Below are positions 22,143-31,718 of a stretch of DNA of 64,000 bases, in pieces (the first letter of the stretch is position 1; the number at the start of each line of letters is the position of its first letter). A program made the position numbers and the translations under genes. The notes beneath the pieces were generated by a model. That model was not told the DNA's origin. It worked only from the letters and a program-made list of their open reading frames with translations, and ran no database searches. Origin of the DNA: Trichopria drosophilae (taxonomy: Eukaryota; Arthropoda; Insecta; Hymenoptera; Diapriidae); NCBI GenBank assembly GCA_030407085.1, contig CM059584.1, positions 66,555,501-66,619,500 on the forward strand, read 5' to 3'.

Positions 22143-22670
22143 GTCATCTGTACCACGGCCGGTACGTTAACATCTATGTCCGGAGGCACTGGATCAGTGC
22201 TGGCGGCCGCGCCAAGGAGAAGGTGCATAACGGGCTCTCCGGCTGTTTTAACACGCAAGAGGGCTAGGAGTGCCACCAGCATGGCGCGGTCGCTGAGGGC
22301 CTCCAGCCAGCCTCCGGAACGGGTCCCGATTGATCTGGCAAGGGTCCAAAACCACTTCTCGACAGTGGATCGCCCTAGAGACGAAGGATGCGGGTTGCAG
22401 CTACTGCAGTTCGAACCCCCATCGCAAACCAGCTGCGACGCTTTGGAGGCGCCCTTTGGGAACGGCGAGGTGGCCAAAAAGCTCCGGAAGATGACCAATT
22501 CATCTCCGGGGCCAGACGGCCTATCCTACCGGGATCTGAGGGGGGCCGACGGAGGAGGTCAGTTTCTGGCCGCCTATTTTAACACCTGCGTGCAATTGGG
22601 AGTCGTGCCAGAGCCGTGGAAGGAGTCTAACACCATACTCCTCTACAAAAAGGGCTGCGTGGAGCCTTGA
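22143..22670 (+). pseudogene. RT N-terminal part of the R2/NeSL-like LINE
   Basis: Frame 22176-22670 is open upstream to 22143 and reads into reverse transcriptase: NGEVAKKLRKMTNSSPGPDG, then VVPEPWKESNTILLYKKG, the first RT motifs of restriction-endonuclease LINEs. It ends at TGA 22668 right after the KKG box. The following sequence belongs to the thumb region, so the catalytic palm, including the YxDD box, is absent. This is an internal deletion of roughly 1 kb, not just a stop. Confidence 0.75.
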
Positions 22671-22680
22671 GCCCGTTTTA

Positions 22681-23814
22681 TGGTCATTCGCCGCTAGAGC
22701 GAGTGCGGAGGTGGGTTTCCTGCCCCCCAACCAAGGGGGTGCGGGACTACTCCCGCTCGCGGACATGGCGGACGCACTGACCATCGCCCACGCCCTCAAG
22801 TTACTGTCGGCGTCGGATCCGACGGTTAGGGGCCTCGTCATGGACTCGCTGCTGGACGATGTACGGCGGAAGATCGGCCGGGAGCCAGATAATAACATCG
22901 TCGCCCAGTACCCCTCGGGTTCCTCCGAGGGTGTGCTGAAGCGACCGTCGAGTGGTCTCGCCTCGACGTGGAGCGATGCCCGGTCCGCCGCCAGGAGACA
23001 AACGAAACATCTTGACCTCTGCTGGCGGTGGAGCGAGCATCGGGCAAAGTTCGCCCTGGAATGCCGTGGGATGCGAGGTAGTAGGGTTATTATCCCGCCG
23101 GCCGCGCGGTGGCAAGTTATTGGCCGCCTGAGGGCGGCAGTGGCTTGTCGATACCGAGAGAGCCTTTTAGCCAAAAAAGAGCAAGGCAAGGTTTTCGAGG
23201 TGTCGTCGCGATGTGGAGTCTCAAACCACTTCATGCGCGACGGCAGAAATGCCCGTTTCGCCGAATAGCGTTTCCTGCATCGCGCTCGACTCGATGTCCT
23301 GCCCCTAAATGGAGCGAGGCGTTGGGGCGAGGCTGACAAGCGCTATAGGCCATGCGGGACAGACCTCGAATCTCTCCCGCATGTGATCGGCCCCTGCGGC
23401 CCCCATGCGGACGCGATCCAAAGGCGCCACAACAACATTGTGGATTGCCTAGCCGCCGCGCACCATCTTCCTGGGGACATGCGCAAAAACATTCCCGTAG
23501 AGAGTGCCGAGGGTGAATTAGCGAACCTTCGTCCCGACTTCGTCATCCGTGACGAGATAGGGAGGAGTATCACCGGGTTCGACGTGACCGTTCCGTTCGA
23601 GAATCGTAACACCGCGTTCGATGAAGCAAGGGCTCGGAAATTGGCCAAGTACGAGCCCCTGGCAGAGAACCTCCGAAGAAGCGGTTACGAGCTCACGGTG
23701 GACGCCTTCGTCGTCGGTGCCCTCAGCTCTTGGGACTCCGCCAATGAAAGATTGTTCGGTCGCACTCAAAATCAATGGGAGATACGCAGCGATGATGAGG
23801 CGGCTGACGGTTAG
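22681..23814 (+). pseudogene. Thumb, zinc knuckle and endonuclease of the R2/NeSL-like LINE
   Basis: One frame is readable from about 22681 to the stop at 23814, with a single TAG at 23266 (probably a former Trp). It starts with the thumb-type GFLPPNQGGAGLLPLADMAD and ends with the restriction-like endonuclease. The knuckle is RPCGTDLESLPHVIGPCG, a degenerate CCHC because the first CxxC is reduced, followed by QRRHNNIVDCL. The endonuclease shows LRPDFVIRDE, then ITGFDVTVPFEN and KLAKYEPL, the R/K-PD...D/E-K core of these LINEs. The 432-base terminal piece is undamaged, so decay is limited to the TAG and the RT deletion. Confidence 0.85.
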
Positions 23815-24569
23815 TGAAACCATTCTATGGTCCCGGGACATCTATGTCGAGCATGTCTCGGGCGTGCGCCAGTATAACACCACAAGCACTGGCGCACGGT
23901 CACGGACTACAGTTTGCGGGGATATGCACCCGCCCCCAACACGAGGAGGACAATGAGTTTTTTTTTTCTTTTGTTTTTTGTTTGATTGTCCCTATGTTTG
24001 TTTTGTTTGGCCGAGAAGCACTTTGACAAGCCGGCACCGGTAAAAATATAGCAAAACTCCTTTGCCGGCGAAATATTTTAATCTTGAACCGGGGGATGCG
24101 CGGAAATGTTAACCTCCACGGCTGACGAGGGTTGCTGGTAGGTGTTGGGTTATATAGCCCAAAACCGCCCAGCGTCCTTAATTCTATTTTATATTAAAGA
24201 AACGTGCAGGGGGAATTACCCCCCCCCCCTTCTGCGAAATTTTAATATCCTGACGTGCCGGCCGCGGAAGCGAGGGATTTTCCCAAACAACCGCGGCCGA
24301 CTAACTATATCGTAGTGTACACGCTAAAGGCGTGTTGGACGGAGGAGGGCGAGCCCGACAACCGTCCCGTCTAGCCGATGGAGCGCCGAGGGATAATATT
24401 CCATCGACGCCCCATCGGCGGATAGATTACCGTAATAGCGCGGACAGGGGGGTTTCTAGTTACCCCCTACCTGTTTTTATATGCACAGGTAGGTCTTTCC
24501 TCCCGGGCAAACGTTTGTTACTCGTCCGCGCCCAACACTAGTGGTGGGTGGGCGGGAAAATAACGGTAA
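23815..24569 (+). other. 3' UTR of the R2/NeSL-like LINE
   Basis: GC-rich non-coding DNA from the endonuclease stop to the right 22-bp repeat, including a T-run near 23958 and a C-run near 24220. There is no poly(A) tail; the element ends GGGAAAATAACGGTAA. A structured UTR without poly(A) is usual for R2-type LINEs. Confidence 0.6.
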
Positions 24570-24591
24570 TTTGTTTTAAATCATGGAAATT
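24570..24591. repeat. Right 22-bp direct repeat of the composite LINE
   Basis: Exact second copy of 13292-13313. It marks the right border of the insertion. Confidence 0.8.
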
Positions 24592-25540
24592 AAGTTGAAT
24601 ATTTGTTATACACTTCTTGTGTGTAATTAACATATATTAGAAAAAACGAAAGAATTCGCACCGAATTGCATGATATTTATTTTCGTCACAAGTGCCTAAA
24701 ATAAACTTTTGCGCACTGCCTCGTGACGAACTCGAGCAAGACTTTATGCGCGGTGCCACGCGAGGACCCAGCCAAGGAACGGCTACTTCATAGTCCAACT
24801 AATACTCAGTATTCAAACTCCATGACTCAATGGCAATAGCGCACAAGAAAAAACGAAACGAAACTGAAAAAGTCATAAATTCGACGAATATATTGAATAA
24901 TTCGTACCAATATTATACTTAGAAAACGTGAAACAAAAATGGGGATTACCCCGTAAAGGCCGAGAGCCTTAAAAGTAAAAAACATACAAAAAAAACAGGA
25001 TATACCTCCACAGCGGATGGAAATAAGATTCACGAAATCACGCCCGCGCACCGAATAGGTGCCCGTAGCCGTAATTATCACAGACGTGTAATGCGAGTCG
25101 TAACCGAATCTGGCCGAGGAAAAAGAGGCGATTAAACGACAAAAATTTTGGGGCCCAGAGCTTCCGAAATAAATGATACAAAAACCTCGTCACACCTCCA
25201 CAATGGGTATAGTTAGCGTTGGCCGATAACCAGAACATAAGGGAAAATAATTCAGCAATTCAGCACAGGTGTCGGTAACCCGGATTTCTACACTATCCTA
25301 TCATGCTAGGAACACCGCGAAGTGGACGTAACGTCCATTCAATCCGGTACCGACTAGTCGAATCTACTCTCCTTTTTTGTCGCTTTATTCGATCTTCCCT
25401 TTAGTGGAACCTATGGATATCTCGAGTGCTTTTCCGAACACATGCTACTTGGGCATGCATCTACGAAAACCGCACTTACTTGCATAGTAACACTCATCCG
25501 TGGGTGATCCTTTGTTTCACCAATCCAACGCGACATTCCG
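24592..25540. other. Unassigned, moderately structured DNA
   Basis: No coding motifs. Small palindromes occur (for example GGACGTAACGTCC near 25323 and CCTATCATGCTAGG near 25300). It lies directly left of the hairpin array and may belong to the same repeat family. Confidence 0.4.
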
Positions 25541-26083
25541 AATTATTATTATTTAAATCCCTGTGCAATTGAGGGTAGTAATTTCCTTGAATAGTGGTTC
25601 ATAGACGAACACCAGTTTAAAATTTTAATTCTTAGGGTAGTAGTAAAGTCTCTCTGACCAAATCAAAGGCGGTAACGATAATATTTTATTAATCTCTTTG
25701 AAGAATTATCAAATACCAGAACAGTTAAATTTATTTTCAATTAAGTAACATTATCCCCTCTGAGCGAATTAGAGGCGGCAGCATTGCCACTTTTGTTTAA
25801 GTTACTTTTTAATCTCCTTGGGGAAATTTCAAGCACGAGAACAGTTAAGTTTATTTTCAATTATGTAGCGAATTTTTATTATTTGAATTCCTGTTCAATT
25901 AAGGGTAGTAATCTCCTTAAATAATGGTTCATAGACGATCACCAATTTAAAATTTTAATTCTTAGGGTAGTAGTAAAATCCCTCTGACTAAATCGAAGGC
26001 GGTAGCGATAATATTTTATCATAAGTATTTTATTCATTTCATTGAAGAATTATCACAGACGAGAATAGTTAAATTTACCATTT
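25541..26083. repeat. Tandem repeat array with small hairpins (array A)
   Basis: Two similar blocks start at 25541 and 25871 (AATTATTATTATTTAAAT / AATTTTTATTATTTGAAT), and a related shorter unit lies between them. Each carries a short stem followed by GGCGGYARC. Examples: CCTCTGA-GCGAA-TTAGAGG at 25757-25775 (seven pairs, one G-T) and weaker forms at 25652-25669 and 25981-25999. The motif GAGAACAGTTAAGTTTATTTTCAATT and variants close each unit. The same hairpin-plus-signature design occurs at 43752-44125. Confidence 0.6.
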
Positions 26084-28753
26084 TTTAAATTTCAACCGAC
26101 AACGCGAGCGAGAAACACTTTTACGAATTCCGGAAGTATGTTATCGAAACAAACATCATATATATAAAATGAAGAGAACGCGTCGAATTTCGTAGTACCT
26201 CAACCTCTAACAATGCTTACCGGTCACATAATAAGAAAATTCTAAGAAAACAAATAATATGCGTAAATGCCCCTTCTCGGTGTTTTAACTTCTTTAATTA
26301 ATTAAGCCCTTTGAAACTCGCAAACCTTTTCGAAATAACGAAACTAAATAAATTAATAGTACTTCTTATCAAATAAATGTTAGATAAATGATAGTACCCA
26401 AGAAGAATTTAATTAATGAGCGCTTCTTTTAAATAATGAATCATTCGATAGCCCATGTACTGTTACCCCTATTAAAAAAAAAGATTTTTCTAATTCTTTA
26501 CATCTCCGAGGACCTAATTCGTCTACTAAACCCGATGAGCATAGCAGTTGACCTTAAAATTAACGTAACTTAATTTACTTTATTTTAACTTAATTTAACT
26601 AACTTTAACTTAACTAAATTTATTTTATTTTCACTTAATTTAACTAACGTTAACTTAACTTAAGTTACTTTAACTTAATTTAACTTACTTTAACTTACTT
26701 GAACTTAATTTGACTTCCTTTAACACGGATGCTAATATAATTTTGAGCTATTTTGTTTAGAATCAAAAGATCCGATCACTCACGATTTTATCAGCCACCG
26801 CTTAAGTTTGCGTTTATGAGACGAATGGCCGCTCTGTAATGGTCCGCGCACTGTTAGATGAAGGGACATCACACTTATCGAAAAATTTTGCAAATGCGTT
26901 AAACACTCGGTTCAACCGCGTCTACACCTCGATCAACGGCAATGGATAGGCCACTGATGGTTCAACCGATCGAGACATCGATATTCGAATTTCTTCCGTA
27001 TACTCAGATCAACTCCGCTTTCAAGTCCATGCGCTCGTGATGAAGCCCATGACTTCTTATGTTCCCATCGCCCAATGGTGTTTGTCGTGTTTGGACATAT
27101 TTCCAAAATTTGAAACTCGCCGATTCCAATCTGCGAAGTTGTGATTCGAGAAACCTAATCATGCGGTTCGATATTTTGAAAGAACTCATTAAAAGTTCTG
27201 TTGGCCCACCAACGACTCAGAATTCCGTTTCATTCTACGTCCTTAGTAAACATCAGAGAGTCTCGCAACGGCGCGCTGAATTCGCTTTTGCTGGTAGAGA
27301 AATGTTTCGCACATAACACGGACAATGCAAACGACTACGCACAGTTCATACACGATTATTGATTGATTCAATTAATTATAAGAAATTGTCGTTATAATGT
27401 TTGTAAATTTCGCGGCCTTGAAAGAATGAAAAAAAAAAAAACTTAAAGTTGAATTTACATGAATGTGTAGTTTATGTTTAGTCGCGTGGTCGACGTCATC
27501 GAGAGCATCTGGGGATCGTGATCGATGCGCCGCAAGGAGTCGCCCTTTTCACGATCTAGCGGTCCCGCCGATAAGTCGCCGAACACGAGGAAAAAGGGAA
27601 AGGAGGTAAGTCCAGTGCGCGGTCGCGTGAAAATCATTTAATAGAAAATTATAAAATCGTGTGTTTTTATTTGTTTTTGCAGGGCGGGTATATTTTATGA
27701 AGTGAATATTATCTAATGTTAAAACCTTCTGAATTTAGATACTTCCTTTTTTCCGGTCTCTCGAATGACTTAATTCTGGACGATTGATCTTAATATATCG
27801 AATTTTTCAGTCTTCCAACGGCTTCCGAAATATTCGCCTCAATTACAACGAGGAATTTTCAAGTGTGCGAAAGGAATTAATTAAAACTCAAATTTGTAAT
27901 CCGAAATAGCACTGAAGAATAATTTATTTTTGGAAAGCTTATATAAAAATGTCATTGAAGGATTCACGAAATAATTATTGGAGCATTTGTAGAGGACAAT
28001 AAAATTATAATCAATACAATCCATAAATCTAATTTTGCGAATTGGATCACCAATTCGAATTGCCGCAAAAATGATGGTTCCATTTAACGGTCTAGGAAGT
28101 AATCCGTGATTTACCGAAAGGCAGCGTAACTGGACGGAATTTTAGTTGCTTTGAAATCGCCGAGGAATCAACATTGGCAAGAGCAGGTATCATGCAGTGA
28201 CAGCGTATATGTTCCATTTAATTTCGTTCGTTATTGTTTTATGTTGAACGGTCTCCTTTTTTTTAATTTAAAATTTGTAAATAATATTGCTAAATTTTAT
28301 ATACCGGATTATAAATAAGTTGTTATGTTGCGTAGTGCTAACGTCAATTATTTGTTTATTAATTTATTTTCTGAATACTCATATTTGAAACAAGTAACTG
28401 GCAGATCATGTTGACAATAGATGCGTGGTACACATTGTTGTGTTTATATAAACAAATCCGTGTTTTTGAACAGCTGACGAAATCGTAGACACTGTATGTA
28501 ATGAATCAATCAATAATTTTAATTATCTTTTGTTTTTATTTAAAGGGATGGTGGATGACCATAATTTTAACGTAATGTGTGTATGTATTTATAATTATAG
28601 GATTGTTACACGTTGTTTACGTACTACAACTCGGTGTTCGTAAAACTTTAAGTACAACAACCGTAAACGCCATTAAATGATCACAGGCTGACTGGTGCTA
28701 AGCAACAATAAGAATTAATCAATGTTATTCTCCAACGACCTGCGGATAAAAAT
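26084..28753. other. AT-rich stretch, no recognised gene; simple repeat near 26560-26725
   Basis: After array A comes a block ACGCGAGCGAG...ACGAAT..CGGAAG at 26101-26140 that is shared with 44429-44463. A degenerate decamer repeat (CTTAATTTAA-like) spans about 26560-26725. The segments around 27000-27300 and 27480-27620 are less AT-rich and may be relics, but I cannot match them to a family. No tRNA or splice-framed exon is apparent. Confidence 0.45.
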
Positions 28754-29680
28754 ATGCTTTACGATGACATTGCCCAATTGTTTCGGCAAATTCCTCTCGA
28801 TGTTCGCGATAGAAACTATCAACGTACTCTTTGGCGCTATGACTCGATATCGCCGATTATTGACTACTGGTTATATGCCGTTACTTTCGGAATAAACTGC
28901 GCTCCATTTCTTGCGTTGCACGTGCTGCACCATTTGAACAAAGACGAAGGCTCAAAGTTTCTTCTAGCATCCTCGATTCGTCACTCAAGCTTGTATGTTG
29001 ATGACTACTTATTTGGAGCTCAAGACCAAAGCTACAAACTGCCAGAGATGCACGCTAAGAACTCGTTTCGCTTCTAAGAGCGAGAGGTGTTTAATTTAAA
29101 AAAAATGGGGTATCAGTTCTCATGATCTACCAGCAGATAAAGATCCGTCTGATCACGGGTTGGCCTGGGCTAGACCTTTTCAAGAAACTGATGTCATAAA
29201 AATCCTAGAATTAGTTTGAAATCCGACCCATGACTCATATAAATTTAAAACCACTCTGCTACATTCCAAGAGCATGACAAAGCCGATAGTTTTTATTTCA
29301 CTTATAGCTAAATTGTACGATCCAGGTGGTTCGGTTGAGCCGGTAGTATTTGTAAATAATATTTGCCAGTTTCCGATGATCTTCATCAACGATTGGAGCC
29401 GATTTACATATTGTTGCTAGCGCTCAACGTTTTCGCTGTTCCTTGCTGGAGTACGTAATAACTTCATATGAACCCCACGGATTCAGTGGTGCATCACACC
29501 TCTGACTCCCCGAAAGGCATGTTACTCGCCAGTCGAACGAAGGTAGCTCTAATGAGGCTGTTAACCAATCCCCATTTTAAGTTGTCAGTAATGCGGTGTT
29601 GCGAGGTCGATTTCTTTCCTTTACTCTTGAAGTCCCCTCATTTGCGGAAGTACCTGTTTAATGTTGGACAGACGGCTCCA
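28754..29680 (+). pseudogene. BEL/Pao RT and RNase H relic
   Basis: The frame 28754-29077 reads DIAQLFRQIPLDVRDRNYQR, TLWRY, AVTFGINCAPFLALHVLHHL and the catalytic SLYVDDYLFGA, the RT of BEL/Pao elements. Broken frames downstream continue the order. WNPTHDSYKFKTTLL at about 29217-29261 and PIVFISLIAKLYDPGGSVEP at about 29283-29342 are the connection region. LLASRTKVALMRLLTNPHFK at about 29521-29580 is the RNase H block normally ending in P-R-L-E-L. Several stops and frame changes make it dead. Integrase pieces of the same element lie at 30180-30815. Confidence 0.8.
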
Positions 29681-29879
29681 TAGCACTGCATTGTTTCTTT
29701 GATCATGCAACTAGGTAGACAATATTCGTCGCAAGTCGTGCATCTGAGATACTCACCCCATTGCCTGATATGCATTGTCAGTTTGTAAAGCAGCTTTAAC
29801 TGTGTCTTGCCCTTTTGTTCGAAGAGGCCATCATATGACCCTTTGTGCCAATAAAGACGAAATATTATATTTTTTTTAC

Positions 29880-30105
29880 GGAGGCGTAAATACATTAGGC
29901 ACCATGGAGCGTTGATTGTCTTGGATAACCCTCCGTGTGGTAAATCTCTTAACTTTGATGTTAACGGGAAGGTTTACCCTAAAACCCTGATCTCCCTTGG
30001 CCCTCCATATTCCACGAGTGCGGTCTGCAGCAGAAAAGTGACTGCGATATCCATCACCTGATCTCAGCAGACGAAGTGGGCTTAAGAACAAGAAGCCCTG
30101 CTCGT
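29880..30105 (-). mobile_element. R4/Dong-like LINE 3' end inserted in the BEL relic
   Basis: On the minus strand this repeats the 3' end found at about 1760-2060. It has the last residues of the endonuclease (FLFLSPLRLLRS against AVLLGSLRLLRS), then GATGGATATCGCAGTCAC, CTGCAGACCGCACTCGTGGA and TGGTGCCTAATGTATTT, ending in an A-run (T-run at 29871-29879 on the plus strand). About 90 bp present in the first copy after the endonuclease are absent here. It is a severely 5'-truncated insertion, typical of target-primed integration. Confidence 0.75.
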
Positions 30106-30179
30106 TCTATTTCTAGTAATCGCAATTTAAGGGGAGTAGTGTGCTTAGCCCTCAGTGCATGTATAGCGATCGCAGCTCC

Positions 30180-30525
30180 ACTTTCACTGAAGATCAAACG
30201 GAACTATCATTAGCATTTCATAATGATATCTAGGATCAATCCTTCTCAAATCATCTTACTAAAGACAAGGTGGAATGGAGCTTTACACCGCCGACCGCCC
30301 CTCCTTTCGGTGAGCTTTGGGAGGTCAGGGTAAAAAGCGTAAAATTTTAATTTTAAGCGAATTATATCACACTCCCATATTCCAAGAGATGTCTACAGTC
30401 CTCTGTGAGATAGAAGCCGCATTGAACTCTCATCCATTAAGTTCTCTCAAAGACAATGTTGAAAATTTGGCCGTCCTAATTCCGGGGAATTTTTAATTGG
30501 TGAATTCTTAAAAGCTGTGCCGGAT
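30180..30525 (+). pseudogene. BEL/Pao integrase relic
   Basis: Broken but clearly readable BEL integrase. KVEWSFTPPTAPPFGELWEV at about 30265-30330 corresponds to the conserved W-x-F-x-P-P-x-A-P-H-F-G-G-x-W-E block. MSTVLCEIEAALNSHPLSSL at about 30389-30450 is the second conserved block ending N-S-R-P-L, and it continues through LAVLIPGNF. It resumes the element interrupted by the LINE insertion at 29880-30105. Stops and small indels are present. Confidence 0.75.
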
Positions 30526-30880
30526 GGTTTGCAGTTAACTTACCCAGTCAACCGTCTGTCGCGATAGCAGCTATGCCGCCAGACCTTTGAAATGTTCTGG
30601 CATCTTTGGTCCTCGTATTATCGGTTCTCGGCAGCACCGTACGAAATGTGATGTCCTCGGATAAATAGTCTTAGTTAAACGGCAATCTAAGTAGCCAATA
30701 GCTCGGGTAATCGCTTGTACTCCAGTCGTTGACGGACTTACCCCGGTCGTCAAGCTATGTACGTAGTAGTGTTAACGCGGCCTGTTACTCAACTCGCACT
30801 TTTGCGTCGCAGTGTTGTACTTACCATACTAACTTTCTTATCTAGAAATTAAGGTATTCGAATTGACTAATTTTACAGCA
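30526..30880 (+). pseudogene. BEL/Pao integrase C-terminal relic
   Basis: Readable fragments of the C-terminal domain: FWHLWSSYYRF at about 30593-30625, then ARVIACTPVVDGLTPVVKLC at about 30699-30758 and LTRPVTQLALL at about 30772-30804. The last two match the G-R-V-x..P-G-x-D-G-x-x-R-V-V and R-P-V-x-x-L-x-x-L-P ends of BEL Pol. Similarity ends near 30815. No LTR could be placed for this copy. Confidence 0.6.
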
Positions 30881-31503
30881 ATAAGCCGCAACGGGCCCGG
30901 TTTGTTTAATTATGCTAATTGAAATTAACGCGGTTCGAATTTAAAATTTCTGGAGCCCGAAAATTATTATTCTCGCGTTTGTTACATTTGGAGATGCCAC
31001 GCTTCGTTTCTGCCTTTTTGTCTTAAAGCGCGAATTCATTCCAAAATGTACCATATCAAATAGTTTTATTTTCTGAAATATAATCGGTTATGCTAACTTG
31101 AACATATTTCATTATTCGCACTGATCCAAATTCCCGATCTTCGGGATACTGCGACCATTTTCAACAGTTTCTGTAAGTCTGAAGTAAAATAGTTTAATTA
31201 TTTACGCCATAAATACAGCAAAACAGCTTTATATTTTCGAAAAATATTTATTCGACTTGCTACAAATAAATTTTTCATTTTTTAATACTAATTACACATT
31301 TTTGCGACTGCTAAAATGTTTGTCTGGTCTCATTAAAATGTAGATTAGACACAATTCATGTTTTGTCTTTAATTCCTTGTGAATGATTCCTCTTTTCTCA
31401 CGAGAGTAATTTCGGTCGATTTAAATATGCTGGAAATACTTTAAATTAATACAGATTAAAATGTAAACGTTGACGGGTTTACTATTTTAATACTTTACGT
31501 ATA
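30881..31503. other. Spacer between the BEL relic and the LINE
   Basis: AT-rich, no coding motif or repeat recognised. Confidence 0.5.
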
Positions 31504-31515
31504 ACATCCAAAGGT

Positions 31516-31718
31516 AGTAGTAGTAGTAGTATATTTTACTCTCTTATGGGGTACAACCTGTTGAGAGGTGAGGTGAGTTCCGGAATAGACCGAAAACTTA
31601 ATTCGCAGATACAAGGATAAAAACCATAAAATAAACGCAAAACGCAGGGAATATAAAATATTAAAAAAAGATAAGAATAACACAGAGCAAAAGCGCAGTA
31701 CATTTAGTAAAACTAGAA
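31516..31718 (-). other. 3' UTR and (ACT)n tail of the LINE
   Basis: On the sense (minus) strand, 200 bases follow the ORF2 stop. They include CAACAGGTTGTACCCCATAA and end in about six ACT units directly against the target repeat. A short tandem repeat instead of poly(A) is typical of several LINE clades. Confidence 0.7.

Larger units (their letters stand above)
13314..24569 (+). mobile_element. R2/NeSL-like LINE with nested insertions, RT core deleted
   Basis: Composite locus between exact 22-bp repeats. The 5' part (13314-14665) holds a UTR and an N-terminal zinc-finger frame. The 3' part (about 22141-24569) holds the start of RT, then directly the thumb, a CCHC knuckle, a restriction-like endonuclease and a long 3' UTR. 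Between them lies an AT-rich block (14666-16020 and 21632-22140) with a nested gag-only LTR element at 16025-21627. Without nested DNA the LINE would be about 3.8 kb; the missing RT core would add about 1 kb. N-terminal C2H2-like fingers plus a C-terminal endonuclease place it among the R2/NeSL-type LINEs. That the two halves belong to one insertion is inferred from the flanking repeat and complementary domain content. Confidence 0.7.

Noticed and set aside
24332..24541. Frame in the LINE 3' UTR
   Set aside because: No motif, downstream of the endonuclease stop, and UTR position is supported by the flanking repeat.
26560..26725. Possible CRISPR-like or regulated repeat array of CTTAATTTAA units
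   Set aside because: Units are degenerate, contiguous without spacers and simple in composition; a eukaryotic simple repeat.
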